64,000 nt of DNA from an uncultured Verrucomicrobia subdivision 3 bacterium (GCA_903835255.1 CAILMI010000012.1:62001-126000); one strand, 5' to 3'. Positions 17,184 through 27,441 are shown, counted from the stretch's first letter. Notes: generated by a model not told the origin, from the letters alone. Program-made: numbers and translations.

Positions 17184-17839
17184 GAACGGAAGTGCAAGCG
17201 GGGAAGGCGTCCGTGAAAACGCTGGTGTGTTTCGCGCTCGAGGTGGAGGCGGTGCCGTTCCGGAAGCGAGCCTTGAAAACACCCGGGGTCGCAATTCTCG
17301 TCACCGGAATCGGACCCCGGAACGCTGAAAATTCCCTGCGCCGGTTTCTTGAAAATACCCGGCCCGAGCAGGTGTTGACCTGCGGTTTTGCCGGCGGATT
17401 GAATCCGGAACTCAAGAGCGGCGAGGTGGTTTTCATGACCGCATCCGCCCCGCTGGAGGCGCGGCTGTTGGCGGCGGGGGCACAACCGGCAACTTTTTAC
17501 AGCGCGCCGCGCATTGCCACAACCGTGGCGGAGAAGCGGCAGTTGCGCGAGCAAACCGGGGCCGATGTGGTGGAAATGGAGTCCGGAGCGATTCTGGCGG
17601 TGTGCCACGAAAGTCAAATTCCCTGCGCCCTGGCGCGGGCGATATCCGATACGGCCCACGAAGATCTCCCGCTGGATTTCAACCTATTATCCAAGCCGGA
17701 TCTGAGCCTGGACTCCGGCAAGCTGGCGTGGGCGATTGCCAAAGCGCCGTGGAAAATCGCGGCGCTGATCCAGCTGCAAAAAAAGACGAGCCGCGCCGCC
17801 CAGCAGCTGGCGGATGTGTTGGTTAAAGTCCTCAGGTGA
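17180..17839 (+). CDS. Phosphorylase/nucleosidase superfamily protein (MTA/SAH nucleosidase-like)
   Basis: 219 residues with the fold markers of the purine phosphorylase/MTAN superfamily. VCFALEVEAVPFRKR is the first strand and substrate loop, VLTCGFAGGLNPELKSGEVV is the GxAGGL phosphate/ribose region, and ADVVEMESGAI is the ribose-binding MES motif with the catalytic-type acid. Start ATG at 17180 overlaps the exonuclease stop; a GTG 11 codons further in could also serve. Members of this group act in S-adenosylhomocysteine or futalosine metabolism or hopanoid synthesis. The neighbours do not decide between these. Confidence 0.7.
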   Translation: MRTEVQAGKASVKTLVCFALEVEAVPFRKRALKTPGVAILVTGIGPRNAENSLRRFLENTRPEQVLTCGFAGGLNPELKSGEVVFMTASAPLEARLLAAGAQPATFYSAPRIATTVAEKRQLREQTGADVVEMESGAILAVCHESQIPCALARAISDTAHEDLPLDFNLLSKPDLSLDSGKLAWAIAKAPWKIAALIQLQKKTSRAAQQLADVLVKVLR

Positions 17840-17863
17840 GGTCGGCAGGTGCCTCCGCGCGGG

Positions 17864-18346
17864 CTATGCGACGGAGACGATGCGGGCCGGTTGACGCGTG
17901 CCGCCCAGGGTGAGGGGAAGACGCTCGCCCTGTCTCTTGCCCAGCAGTTGTTCGCCCAGCGGGGACTGGGGGGTGATGACGAGAATCTCTTTTTTATCGT
18001 ATACCACTTCCGTGCCGCCGGCCCGGGGGCCAATGAGGTAAAAGGAGGAGGGGTCCCCGCCGTGCTCCAGTTCCACCAGGGCGCCGAGTTCGATGGCATC
18101 CTCCGGACCGAGCTTTTTCACGGGGAGCTTTTGGAATTCAGCGATGGCGGATTCGATCTCCGCCGCCTGACGGGACTGGCCGCGGGCGAGGTAGGAGGCC
18201 TCGAGGCCGCGGGTGTCGTATTTGCTCTCGGCCCGGCTGGACTCGTGTGTGGCCTCGGCGCGGGAGAATTGGGCGGCGCGAAAATAAACCGCCAGCTCCT
18301 CGGTGAGTTTGGCGATGACCTTCTGCAACAGGATGCGCTTATTCAT
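17864..18346 (-). CDS. GreA/GreB-family transcription elongation factor
   Basis: 160 residues. The N-terminal half (about 1-75) is the helical coiled-coil hairpin that enters the RNA polymerase secondary channel. The C-terminal half (about 85-160) is the FKBP-like domain with ITPQSPLGEQLLGKRQGERLPL, matching the xSPxGxALxGkxxGD motif of GreA/GreB. The acidic tip typical of GreA (D-E pair between the hairpin helices) is not obvious; DTRGLEASYLARG occupies that place. It may therefore be a Gre-like factor with altered cleavage activity, such as an Rnk/TraR-like modulator. It converges with the nucleosidase-like gene. Confidence 0.75.
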   Translation of the reverse strand: MNKRILLQKVIAKLTEELAVYFRAAQFSRAEATHESSRAESKYDTRGLEASYLARGQSRQAAEIESAIAEFQKLPVKKLGPEDAIELGALVELEHGGDPSSFYLIGPRAGGTEVVYDKKEILVITPQSPLGEQLLGKRQGERLPLTLGGTRQPARIVSVA

Positions 18347-18438
18347 TTGTCCCGGCAGAGTGTTCCCGGCGGCGATGGGAAGTCAACGCCCAAGCTCCTC
18401 AACCGCCAGCTCTCTCCCTGAAAATCCCCGCGGGAGGC

Positions 18439-21400
18439 TTACTGTTGCAGGCGGTAGAAATTCTGTGTCGCCCCGTTGAGGATGGGATTGGTGAAGAGGA
18501 ACCCGCCGTTCGCATCAAACTGATTGGTGGCGATGCGCAGCCAGTTGGTGAGGGGCGTGGTGAGATTAGTGGCAGCCAGCACATAGTAATTAAGGAAGGG
18601 CGTGCCATTGCTGCCGCTGAAAACCAGCTGGGAGCCGTCGAGGCGGATGTTCCCAAAAGTCGGCGGCGCATCGATCGACACGACCAGCTTCACGGTGCCG
18701 GGTGTGTTGGTATTAAAGCTGTATTGATAGCCGGCGGGTGCAGTGGTGAGCACGAAGTTGCCCAAATTAAGCGAGCCGCTGCAGGTGAATAGCGTGTAGG
18801 TGCCTGCACCGAAACCGGCGGTGTTTGTCACCTGCAATAAGCCGGCGAGCACGAGGTTGCCCCCTACAACAACGCGGTCGCTGCTGGCGCCCAGGGCAAA
18901 TTTCAAAACCGAGCTCTCATTCAAGGTGAGGCTGTTAGTGAAGGTCAGCGCGCCGAAAGGGTCGCCGGGCGCCAGGGTGGCGCCCCCGTCCAGGGTGGTG
19001 GCGCTGCCGATGATGCCGGCGCCAGAAAGGGTGGCCCCCGTGAAAATTTCCAGGTCGCCCGTGCCGGTGCCGCTTCCGGTGGGGGTGTTCACGCATAAGG
19101 TGCCGCTCTCCACGGTGAGGCCGCCGGTGAAGGTGCTCGCACCGCCTAAGGTCAATTTTCCGCTGCCGGTCTTGGTGGCGCCGGTTTCGCTGCCCGCCAC
19201 GGCAGAGTTGCTGCTGATATTGCCGTTGAAAAGGGAATCAGAATGATTGCCGCCGAGGATATAGAGCGTATCGCCGCTGCCGGCATTGGACTGCGGCCCC
19301 GCCAAAGTGCCGGAGCCGGTGAGCGTGCCGATCTGAATGGTATTGCCCGCGTCGCGCGGTTGCAGCGTGCCGTCCACCTGCATCACGGGCGACAACGATC
19401 CAAACGTGTTGCCGGTGGAATCGGAGGAATAACGCAGGGCGCTGCTGAAGGGGATGTGGAGCGTGCCGTGGAAATTGTCAAACTGGGCAGAGGTGGTGCC
19501 GCTGAAGCTGACGCCGCTGACGATATTCAAAGTGCTGTTTGTATTGCCGGAGTAAAGCGGCCCTGAAATGTTATAAGCCAATCCGCCGGCGGTGAGATTG
19601 CCGGCGGTGTTCGGGGCAACGGTGATGGAGCCTCCGTAATAAACTGCGGCACCACTTAAGGGCAGCGAAAACGTCCCGTTATTGCTGAGGGTCATCGAGC
19701 TGGAGCCGATGGAGCTGCCGCTGCCCAGCACGAGCGTGCCGCCAAAAATATTGACCCCTCCGGCGAAGGAGCTGTTGGTGTTGGCAATCGTCAGCGTGCT
19801 GCTGCCGAGCTTGGTAAGCGCGCCCCCGCCGGTGAGCGCGCTGCCACTGAATGTATAATTCTGCGACGAGTTGACGGTGATCGAGGCGGGGGAGACAGGC
19901 GCGGGCAAAGTGACGTTTGCCGCGTTGGATCCGGTGTCGTCGAACAGGACGGCATCGAGGTTGTAGAAGGTACCGGGCGTGGAGCCGTTCGCCCAGTTCA
20001 CCGTGCTGGTGTCCCAGTTTGCGCCCTGGGTGCCGCGCCACACGAGGCTCGCCGCATTGCCGGCGACGACCAGGCGCACATAAGACGGATTGCTGCCCGC
20101 CGGCGGGCATACGAGTGAAAATGTCTGACGGGTGGAGCTGGGTAGGTTGTGAACGAGCGAGACGCTGGAGGCGGTGGAATTCGTCGCGCCTTCAATCAGT
20201 CCGTAGGTTCCTGCGCTGAGGGCAAATTCGGTGAGGTTGAAATAAAAATTCTGAGCGCCGGACATCGCCAGCGTGCCGGAGAGATGGATGCGGTCGTTGG
20301 TGCCCGTGGGCGAAGCCGAGAGGTCAAAACACATTGCGGGTGCGGCATTCGTCAGGTGCCCGGCGATGGTGAGAGTGCCGATGCTGCCGGCGCCGTGTGC
20401 ACCGGGCGCCAAGATGCCGCCGGACCGAATGGTGACCGGGTTAGTGATGACGCCGCTGCCGCCGAGCGTGGCGCTTGTGTAAACAGTGGTGAGCGAAGGG
20501 GTGAGGGTGCCGTTGATGAGCAGCATGCCGGCAGCAACGGTGTTGGTGCCGGTGAAGGTGTTATTGCCCGTCAACGTGAGTCGTCCGGTGCCGGTCTTGA
20601 TAAGGCAGGTCGGGTTGGTATTGATTAAAGCGTCGGTGATGGTGCCGGTGAAGGTGGAATCCGTATTGTTGCCGCCGATGTTATAAAGGACGTTACCCAC
20701 GCCCCCGTTTGCAGCATCTTTTTCCTGACCGGTGAGGGTGCCGGCACCCGAGATGGATCCAAGCAGAAGTGTGCTGCCGCCCATGCGCGGTTTAACGGTG
20801 CCGTTTACTGTAAAGCTGGGAACCAAAGCCCCGAAGGTGGTGCCGTTGGTGGTGGAGACAAAGCGAAGCGTGGCATTGGGTTGGATTTGAATAGTGCCCA
20901 AAAAACCGCCGAACTGGCTTGCGGGAGCACCGGCAAAACTCACGGAGTTGCTCACGTTCAGCACCGAGTTGGTGCTGCTGGTTGAAACCGCGCCGTTGAA
21001 CGAGGTGGAAAGTTGGCCGGAGGAAATTGTGACAGTGTCTCCTGGCGAAACCGTGATTGGCCCGCTGATGGTTGAACCGCTGCCGCCGCCCTGCACTTCA
21101 AAAGTGCTGCCATCCGCCAGCACGATGCTGCCTGAACCGAGATTTGCCCCAGAAGAGAGCGATACTTTACCGTCGCGGATATTTACCGTTCCCGAAAGAC
21201 TATTAGTGGTGCCGATGGAGAGAGTGCCGGTGCCAGATTTGATCAAAGATCCGGAGCCGCTCCATGAGCCGCTGCCGGTGATGGTGTAATCCCGCCTGTG
21301 GCTAAATAGCAGCGCGCCGGGCGACAGCGCGCCAGAAACCAGGATGGCGGGCGTGTTCGAGCCGGTGTCATCCAGCGTCGCTACGTCATTGTTTTTGAAC

Positions 21401-23166
21401 GCAGCCAATCGGGTGCCGTTAAACCAGTTTGAAGCCGTCGTGTTCCACGCATTTGAGGCGCCGTCGCCGCGCCAAGTCAGGTTTGCTGGCTGCGGTGCAG
21501 ATGCGGTCGCCACGGTCACGCCGATGAGCGTGCCATTGAAAGCGGCTGTGCTTGAGGGCGGCGCGACGGGGGTGACGCAGACCGTGACTGCAACGATCAA
21601 GCTGTAGCTGCCTTCCGTGACGTTGAAATTAAAACTGCCGAGGCCGGAGAAGTTTGCAGTCGGGGTAAATACCGCATTCGTTCCGTTGATCAGCGAAACG
21701 GTGCCGTTCGTTGCATTGGTCAGGCTGAAGGTGGCGCTGGCTGCAAATCCCCCGGCGAATTGGCTGAGGTTGACCGTCACCGTCGAATTGCTCTGCGTGA
21801 CGGCGTGCGGGGCGGCAAGGAAATTCAAATAGTTTTCCAGCAGCGTGTAGCCGGTCAAGGTGTTCGTCAGCGGGTTGGCGGCGTTGGGATTGGAACCGGT
21901 GGCCAGTTCCCAGTAATCCGGCATGCCGTCATTATCGGCATCCGTCAGCGCCGTCAGGCCTGCCAGAGTGCCATAGCCGTTATTGCCCAAACCGGTCTGG
22001 GCCTGGCTGGTATACAGTCCGCCACCCGGACCCGCGGTGCCGGATCCGGTGCCGGTGGTGCCGGACCCGAGCGTTTTCATCTGACTGATGACGAGCGCGT
22101 CCACTTCGTCGCGTGGAAAGGCACCGGCGGCAGAAATACCATAGCGCCAAGCCAGGGCGGGAGACATCGTCGGGATGATTGAGGTCCAAGAGGACCACGG
22201 CGCGCTCAAAATCGTCCCGCCGCCTTGATAGCCGGGCAGAGGAGCCGTGGTGCTGCCGCCAAGGATCCCGTTCTTATCCGAGTCGTTCAGATTCCCCGTG
22301 AAATAAATGCTTTGGTTGTTGTCCATCTGATACCACGGGAAATTTCCGCCGCTGGCGGGCCCCCAAACAAAATAATTATTCACGATATCGTGTTTGAACT
22401 TGGTGCTGGTGTGCGTGGTGTACCCGGCAGAATTGTTGTATTCGATATTATTGATGAAGACATTGTTCACCTTCGCGAGCGGGTTGCGATTGTGGGAATT
22501 GGCAAAAATGTTGTAGCACCAAGTCCAGTCACTGCTCACCGATTCGGTGTGGGCGCCGAACTGCTGGCCGGTGGGGTTGGCGTTGATGCAATGCTGAAAC
22601 GTAATGTCGGTCACGGGTGTGGTCTGCCAGGCGGTGCTGACCGCGCCGACGTTGTTCCAGGGCGCAAAAGCGATGGAGCAGTGGTCGAAAATCATGGCGC
22701 GCCCGTTGGCAAAGGCAATGGCATCATCCGTGGAAGAGGCAGTGTCGCTCCCGGGTCGGATGCGGATGAAGCGGCAGATGATATTGCTGCGGCTGGAGAA
22801 GGAGATTTCGCCGCCGTCAAATTTGATGCCGCCCGGGGCCGTCTGGCCGGCGATGGTGAGATTGCCCTTGGCGGAAACGGCCGTGAGCAGTTTGATGGTT
22901 CCTCCCACATCAAAAACAATGGTGCGGCTTGAGGAGCTGACGGCGTCGCGGAACGAGCCCGGGCCGCTGTCCGCAAGCGTGGTGACATGATAAACCGTCC
23001 CGTTGCGCCCGCCGGTGGTGTAGGCGCCAAAACCCAGAGCCCCGGGGAAGGCGATGGTTTGTGACCGGGCGGCGGGGGCGAGGGAGAAAAGAGACGCTCC
23101 CAGGAACGCTAGAAAGAGCAAGCCGAGACGGGCTCGGAAAGGGCTTGGGCCACAGGGCGGAAACAT
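18439..23166 (-). CDS. Giant secreted protein: pectate-lyase-like N-terminus plus autotransporter-associated beta-strand repeats
   Basis: 1575 residues with a signal peptide (about 1-35, LLFLAFLGASLFSLAPAARSQ). Residues about 36-380 resemble polysaccharide lyase family 1-like parallel beta-helix proteins (FPGALGFGAYTTGGRNG, VTTLADSGPGSFRDAV, DDAIAFANGRAMIFDHCSIA). A D-x-D-x-D-G calcium-type motif (ALTDADNDGMPDYWE) lies near 405-415 and an Ig/cadherin-like stretch near 455-540. Two homologous blocks starting WRGDGASNAW (about 563) and WRGTQGANW (about 1043) carry many LTKxGxGTLTL-type strands, the autotransporter-associated repeat. The last about 75 residues (NYYVLAATNLTTPLTNWLRIATNQFD ending NFYRLQQ) look like a sorting domain; no beta-barrel is present. 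Its role in polysaccharide binding or cleavage is inferred. Confidence 0.85.
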   Translation of the reverse strand: MFPPCGPSPFRARLGLLFLAFLGASLFSLAPAARSQTIAFPGALGFGAYTTGGRNGTVYHVTTLADSGPGSFRDAVSSSSRTIVFDVGGTIKLLTAVSAKGNLTIAGQTAPGGIKFDGGEISFSSRSNIICRFIRIRPGSDTASSTDDAIAFANGRAMIFDHCSIAFAPWNNVGAVSTAWQTTPVTDITFQHCINANPTGQQFGAHTESVSSDWTWCYNIFANSHNRNPLAKVNNVFINNIEYNNSAGYTTHTSTKFKHDIVNNYFVWGPASGGNFPWYQMDNNQSIYFTGNLNDSDKNGILGGSTTAPLPGYQGGGTILSAPWSSWTSIIPTMSPALAWRYGISAAGAFPRDEVDALVISQMKTLGSGTTGTGSGTAGPGGGLYTSQAQTGLGNNGYGTLAGLTALTDADNDGMPDYWELATGSNPNAANPLTNTLTGYTLLENYLNFLAAPHAVTQSNSTVTVNLSQFAGGFAASATFSLTNATNGTVSLINGTNAVFTPTANFSGLGSFNFNVTEGSYSLIVAVTVCVTPVAPPSSTAAFNGTLIGVTVATASAPQPANLTWRGDGASNAWNTTASNWFNGTRLAAFKNNDVATLDDTGSNTPAILVSGALSPGALLFSHRRDYTITGSGSWSGSGSLIKSGTGTLSIGTTNSLSGTVNIRDGKVSLSSGANLGSGSIVLADGSTFEVQGGGSGSTISGPITVSPGDTVTISSGQLSTSFNGAVSTSSTNSVLNVSNSVSFAGAPASQFGGFLGTIQIQPNATLRFVSTTNGTTFGALVPSFTVNGTVKPRMGGSTLLLGSISGAGTLTGQEKDAANGGVGNVLYNIGGNNTDSTFTGTITDALINTNPTCLIKTGTGRLTLTGNNTFTGTNTVAAGMLLINGTLTPSLTTVYTSATLGGSGVITNPVTIRSGGILAPGAHGAGSIGTLTIAGHLTNAAPAMCFDLSASPTGTNDRIHLSGTLAMSGAQNFYFNLTEFALSAGTYGLIEGATNSTASSVSLVHNLPSSTRQTFSLVCPPAGSNPSYVRLVVAGNAASLVWRGTQGANWDTSTVNWANGSTPGTFYNLDAVLFDDTGSNAANVTLPAPVSPASITVNSSQNYTFSGSALTGGGALTKLGSSTLTIANTNSSFAGGVNIFGGTLVLGSGSSIGSSSMTLSNNGTFSLPLSGAAVYYGGSITVAPNTAGNLTAGGLAYNISGPLYSGNTNSTLNIVSGVSFSGTTSAQFDNFHGTLHIPFSSALRYSSDSTGNTFGSLSPVMQVDGTLQPRDAGNTIQIGTLTGSGTLAGPQSNAGSGDTLYILGGNHSDSLFNGNISSNSAVAGSETGATKTGSGKLTLGGASTFTGGLTVESGTLCVNTPTGSGTGTGDLEIFTGATLSGAGIIGSATTLDGGATLAPGDPFGALTFTNSLTLNESSVLKFALGASSDRVVVGGNLVLAGLLQVTNTAGFGAGTYTLFTCSGSLNLGNFVLTTAPAGYQYSFNTNTPGTVKLVVSIDAPPTFGNIRLDGSQLVFSGSNGTPFLNYYVLAATNLTTPLTNWLRIATNQFDANGGFLFTNPILNGATQNFYRLQQ

Positions 23167-23339
23167 AAGGGAACTATTAAATTAATCGCCCTCCGCTAAC
23201 TGTCGGCTGTTCATCCGACAATTGAATTGGCGGTGGGCTTTGACTCCAGCAATCATACCCCTTGCCGCCGGACTGTCACCCTCCCCCGTATTGGCGATGC
23301 TGCCAAAAAACTTAAGAAAAGTGCCGCGCCAGCAGGAAC

Positions 23340-24758
<1,419 letters not shown>

Positions 24759-24842
24759 TTGGGAAGAATAGAATAAGAAGCCCCCCAAAAAAAGAATTAT
24801 TCTGCCCCGGGCTTCAAGATTGCTTCGGCAGAATGGGCCTGG

Positions 24843-24866
24843 AATCGGTGTCCGCGCACACCGATT
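24843..24866. repeat. Perfect inverted repeat between pyk and the ArsR regulator
   Basis: AATCGGTGT (24843-24851), a six-base loop, then ACACCGATT (24858-24866): a perfect 9-bp stem. No T-run follows on either strand, so it is not a classical terminator. It could be an operator or an RNA hairpin at the end of the regulator transcript. Confidence 0.7.
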
Positions 24867-24914
24867 GCGAGAATGGCGGGCGCGACGGGCTTTGCGTTAA
24901 CCTTGATGCGTCTG

Positions 24915-25223
24915 TCAGCCAGCCCGCTGCGACTGCACCAGCGCGCACATCTTTAACGTCAACTTATCCTGCAGCCCGTAGTAAATGCTCTGCCCGGCCC
25001 GCTGGCGCGAGAGGATCCCCGCCGCCGCCAGCAGGGAGAGATGCTTGGACACGTTCGCCTGCGTCGCGCCCACGGCGGTGACAATGTCGTTCACCTTCCG
25101 GGGCTCATGGCAGACCGCTTGCAAAATTTTCAGCCGCATCGGTTCGCCGAGCATCCGGAAGTGCGCGGCGATCTGCTCCAGCTCATCGCCGGTCAGCAGC
25201 CTCTTCTTTTTTTCGGTTGACAT
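24915..25223 (-). CDS. ArsR/SmtB-family transcriptional regulator
   Basis: 102 residues, one winged-helix domain. HFRMLGEPMRLKILQAVC is helix 1-2, VNDIVTAVGATQANVSKHLSLLAAAGIL is the helix-turn-helix with recognition helix, and RQRAGQSIYYGL is the wing. Only two cysteines are present, Cys38 and Cys93, in positions comparable to the redox pair of the sulfide/persulfide sensors BigR and SqrR. The metal-binding motifs of ArsR or SmtB (ELCVCDL, DxHx10HxxE) are absent. It is divergent from a rhodanese gene across 42 bp, so it probably represses that gene and itself in response to reactive sulfur (inference). Confidence 0.88.
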   Translation of the reverse strand: MSTEKKKRLLTGDELEQIAAHFRMLGEPMRLKILQAVCHEPRKVNDIVTAVGATQANVSKHLSLLAAAGILSRQRAGQSIYYGLQDKLTLKMCALVQSQRAG

Positions 25224-25265
25224 ATATCTATTTAGTTATACATTTATATATTGCTGATAAAAACG
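25222..25265. promoter_or_regulatory. Divergent promoter/operator between arsR-type gene and rhodanese
   Basis: A very AT-rich strip in otherwise GC-rich DNA carries ATATAT at 25222-25227 and again at 25246-25251, 24 bp apart, enclosing TTTAGTTATACATTT. It abuts the regulator's ATG and lies 14 bp before the rhodanese ATG. The placement fits an auto-regulated divergent operator of an ArsR-family dimer. Confidence 0.5.
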
Positions 25266-25826
25266 ATGCAAACCAAAACGTCGATTCTGCCCCGCGAGCT
25301 CCATCGGCTCATCGCTGCGGGCCATCCTGCCGAGCTGCTCGATGTCCGCACCCCGGCCGAATTCGCCAGCGCCCACGTTCCTGGGGCAACCCTTGTCCCG
25401 CTGGATGAGCTGGATGTTGCCGGGTTTTTGAATCAGCGCGGTCCGGACGCCCCGCCCCTTTACGTCCTCTGCCAGTCCGGCGGTCGCGCCCTCCGCGCCA
25501 TCGAGAAGTTTCGGCGCGCTAGCTTCCACGCCTGCGTGCTGGTTGAGGGCGGCACGCAAGCGTGGATGGACGCAGGTCTGCCGGTGAACCGGGGCGAAAG
25601 CAAGGTGCTCCCGCTCATGCGCCAGGTGCAGATTGCCGTCGGTTTGGTCTCCGCCGTCGGCGCGGCGCTGGCGCTTGGGGTTGATCCCCGGTTCGCACTT
25701 ATTTCGTTGGTGATGGGCTGCGGACTTTTGTTCGCTGGCGTCACAGGCTTTTGCGGTCTGGCGCGGGTGCTGGCAAAGATGCCGTGGAACAGGACCGGCA
25801 AATCCACTTCCTGTTGCGCCGATTGA
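25266..25826 (+). CDS. Rhodanese-domain membrane protein
   Basis: Start taken at the ATG at 25266 (186 residues); a TTG at 25251 in the same frame is possible. Residues about 7-105 form a rhodanese domain with LLDVRTPAEFASAHVPGA and the active-site loop VLCQSGGRA, whose Cys carries the persulfide; GGTQAWMDAGLPV closes the domain. The C-terminal part has a membrane hairpin (about 115-160) as in DUF2892-type fusions, and ends CCAD. It probably transfers or detoxifies sulfane sulfur at the membrane, under control of the divergent ArsR-type regulator. Confidence 0.85.
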   Translation: MQTKTSILPRELHRLIAAGHPAELLDVRTPAEFASAHVPGATLVPLDELDVAGFLNQRGPDAPPLYVLCQSGGRALRAIEKFRRASFHACVLVEGGTQAWMDAGLPVNRGESKVLPLMRQVQIAVGLVSAVGAALALGVDPRFALISLVMGCGLLFAGVTGFCGLARVLAKMPWNRTGKSTSCCAD

Positions 25827-25982
25827 TCCGCTATAAAAACTCCCCGCAAAATCATCGTCGGCGGTGGGGCGGGCGGCGCATTATGACGTATCGCCAGAAA
25901 AGCTGATGCGGTTATCTGGCCGCTTCTGGGTACACGGCGGCTACTTACAGCCCAAGCTAAACGGATATAAAAAACTTTTCGG

Positions 25983-27083
25983 TTAAGCCCGCCGCTCTTT
26001 GATGCTCGCCAGAATATCCGCCACGACCTCCGCCTTCGGCTTTGCGCCCTGTTGACCGCCGTGGTGCAAGCGAACGGAAACCGCGCCGGCTTCCATGTCG
26101 CGGCCGCCGATGACCAGCATGGTGTGGACGCGCAATTGTTCCGCGTTGGCAATCTTCGCCTTGAACGGCGTCGCGCTGAAGTCCGCATCCACCCGCACCA
26201 TGTTGGCGCGCAGTTCGGCCACGATGGGCTGGGCGTAGGCGATCAACGCGTCGTCGTCGTTCAGCGTGATGACGCGCACCTGATCCGGCGCGAGCCAGAG
26301 CGGGAAGTTCCCGGCGTAATGCTCGATGAGAAAACCGATGAACCGCTCATGCGTGCCGAGCGGCGCGCGATGGATGCACAACGGCGTCTTGTTCGAGTTG
26401 TCCTTGTCGCGATAGGTCAGGCCGAACTTGGCAGGCACGGCGAAGTCCACCTGGTTGGTGGCGATGGTGAATTCGCGGCCGATGGCGCTCCACACCTGCA
26501 CGTCAATCTTCGGCCCGTAGAACGCCGCCTCGTTGGCGACCTCCACGTAGTTGATGCCGGATTCGATCAACACCTTGCGCACCATGTCCTCGGTTTTCTT
26601 CCACAACTCCGGTTCGTTGACGTATTTCTTGCCGAGCCCTTCCGCCGCGTGCGTGCTGAAGCGCATCTGATATTTTTCCAGGCCGAAGATTTTGAAATAC
26701 TTCAGATACATGTCGTTGACGGCGCGGAACTCGTCGGCGAACTGCTCCTCGGTGCAATAAATGTGCGCGTCGTTCATGTTGAGCGAGCGCACGCGCATGA
26801 GGCCGAACAGCTCGCCGCTCTGTTCGTAGCGATAGCACGTGCCGTATTCCGCGAGGCGCAGCGGCAGGTCGCGGTAACTGTGCGGCTCCGCCGCAAAAAT
26901 GCGGTGATGATGCGGACAGTTCATGGCCTTGAGGTAATAACTCTCCGGCTCGCCCAGCTTTTTCAATTCCGCGCGCAACGCGGACAACTCGTTGAACGCA
27001 GCGGCCACGGGCTGCGGCGCAACGCCGGCTTTGACGGCAGCTTCAACGGCAACAAATTCTTCGTCTTTCAAAATGGCAGACAT
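25983..27083 (-). CDS. thrS: Threonyl-tRNA synthetase, C-terminal part of a split gene
   Basis: Contains the rest of the class II catalytic core and the anticodon-binding domain. The three zinc ligands of E. coli ThrRS have counterparts here: Cys in AMNCPHHH, His in NDAHIYCTEE and His in CIHRAPLGTHERFIG. Motif 2 (YGTCYRYEQSGELFGLMRVR) is intact, and the anticodon domain (VRVITL to the end) is complete. The most likely start is the ATG at 27083 (366 residues); the frame stays open to a TTG at 27197, adding about 38 residues that look like repeat-derived sequence. Before YYLKAMNCP lies a helical stretch (NELSALRAELKKLG). The N-terminal part is at 30676-31674, beyond a restriction-modification island. 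No frameshift or stop is seen. Confidence 0.9.
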   Translation of the reverse strand: MSAILKDEEFVAVEAAVKAGVAPQPVAAAFNELSALRAELKKLGEPESYYLKAMNCPHHHRIFAAEPHSYRDLPLRLAEYGTCYRYEQSGELFGLMRVRSLNMNDAHIYCTEEQFADEFRAVNDMYLKYFKIFGLEKYQMRFSTHAAEGLGKKYVNEPELWKKTEDMVRKVLIESGINYVEVANEAAFYGPKIDVQVWSAIGREFTIATNQVDFAVPAKFGLTYRDKDNSNKTPLCIHRAPLGTHERFIGFLIEHYAGNFPLWLAPDQVRVITLNDDDALIAYAQPIVAELRANMVRVDADFSATPFKAKIANAEQLRVHTMLVIGGRDMEAGAVSVRLHHGGQQGAKPKAEVVADILASIKERRA

Positions 27084-27173
27084 GCCGGAGAAAATAGCCG
27101 TTTGCAGTGCGCGAAGGAACTTCAATTTTTCGGCAGGCCGAAATGCCGACCAGAAGCACGTTTTGGAGCAGCC

Positions 27174-27225
27174 GTAGTTTAGCTGCGTGGAAAGCAATTG
27201 GCCGTTGTGGTAGTTAAACTGCGTG
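27174..27225 (+). promoter_or_regulatory. Tandem 16-bp boxes upstream of the C-like regulator gene
   Basis: GTAGTTTAGCTGCGTG (27174-27189) and GTAGTTAAACTGCGTG (27210-27225) match at 14 of 16 positions and start 36 bp apart in the same orientation. The core AGTT-A-AACT of the second copy is a perfect palindrome around one base, as expected for a dimeric XRE operator. It touches the regulator's GTG start (27223), so the transcript would be leaderless, as known for several C genes. The same 13-mer recurs in front of the methyltransferase gene. Confidence 0.6.
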
Positions 27226-27441
27226 CTTCAACGAAAACTCGGCCAACAAATCGCCAGCCTCCGCAAAGCAAGAAAGCTCACCCAAGAGCAGCTTGCCGAG
27301 GCCATCGGATGTTCGGTTGAGTTCATCAGCCTCGTCGAACGTGGAGTGAATGCGCCATCGGTCGCCGGTTTGGAGAAGTTTGCCAAGATTCTAAAGACCG
27401 AGGTGAAGGAACTGTTCAACTTTGAGGACAAGAAGCGATGA
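27223..27441 (+). CDS. XRE-family regulator, probable restriction-modification controller (C) protein
   Basis: 72 residues, one helix-turn-helix domain filling the protein. LGQQIASLRKARKLTQEQLAEAIGCSVEFISLVERGVNAPSV is a canonical XRE fold of the size of C proteins, which delay endonuclease expression after an R-M system enters a cell. The start is GTG at 27223, directly at the end of a quasi-palindromic box. Its TGA overlaps the next gene's ATG (27438-27441), so it is coupled to the nuclease genes. The role is inferred from size, order and the shared boxes. Confidence 0.85.
   Translation: MLQRKLGQQIASLRKARKLTQEQLAEAIGCSVEFISLVERGVNAPSVAGLEKFAKILKTEVKELFNFEDKKR

Noticed and set aside
22225-22932. 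235-codon plus-strand open frame and others within 18445-22990
   Set aside because: All are antisense to the 1575-residue secreted protein, whose signal peptide and repeat motifs are unmistakable.
26052-27182. 376-codon open frame on the plus strand
   Set aside because: It is antisense to the conserved C-terminal part of thrS, which has clear synthetase motifs; the plus frame has none.
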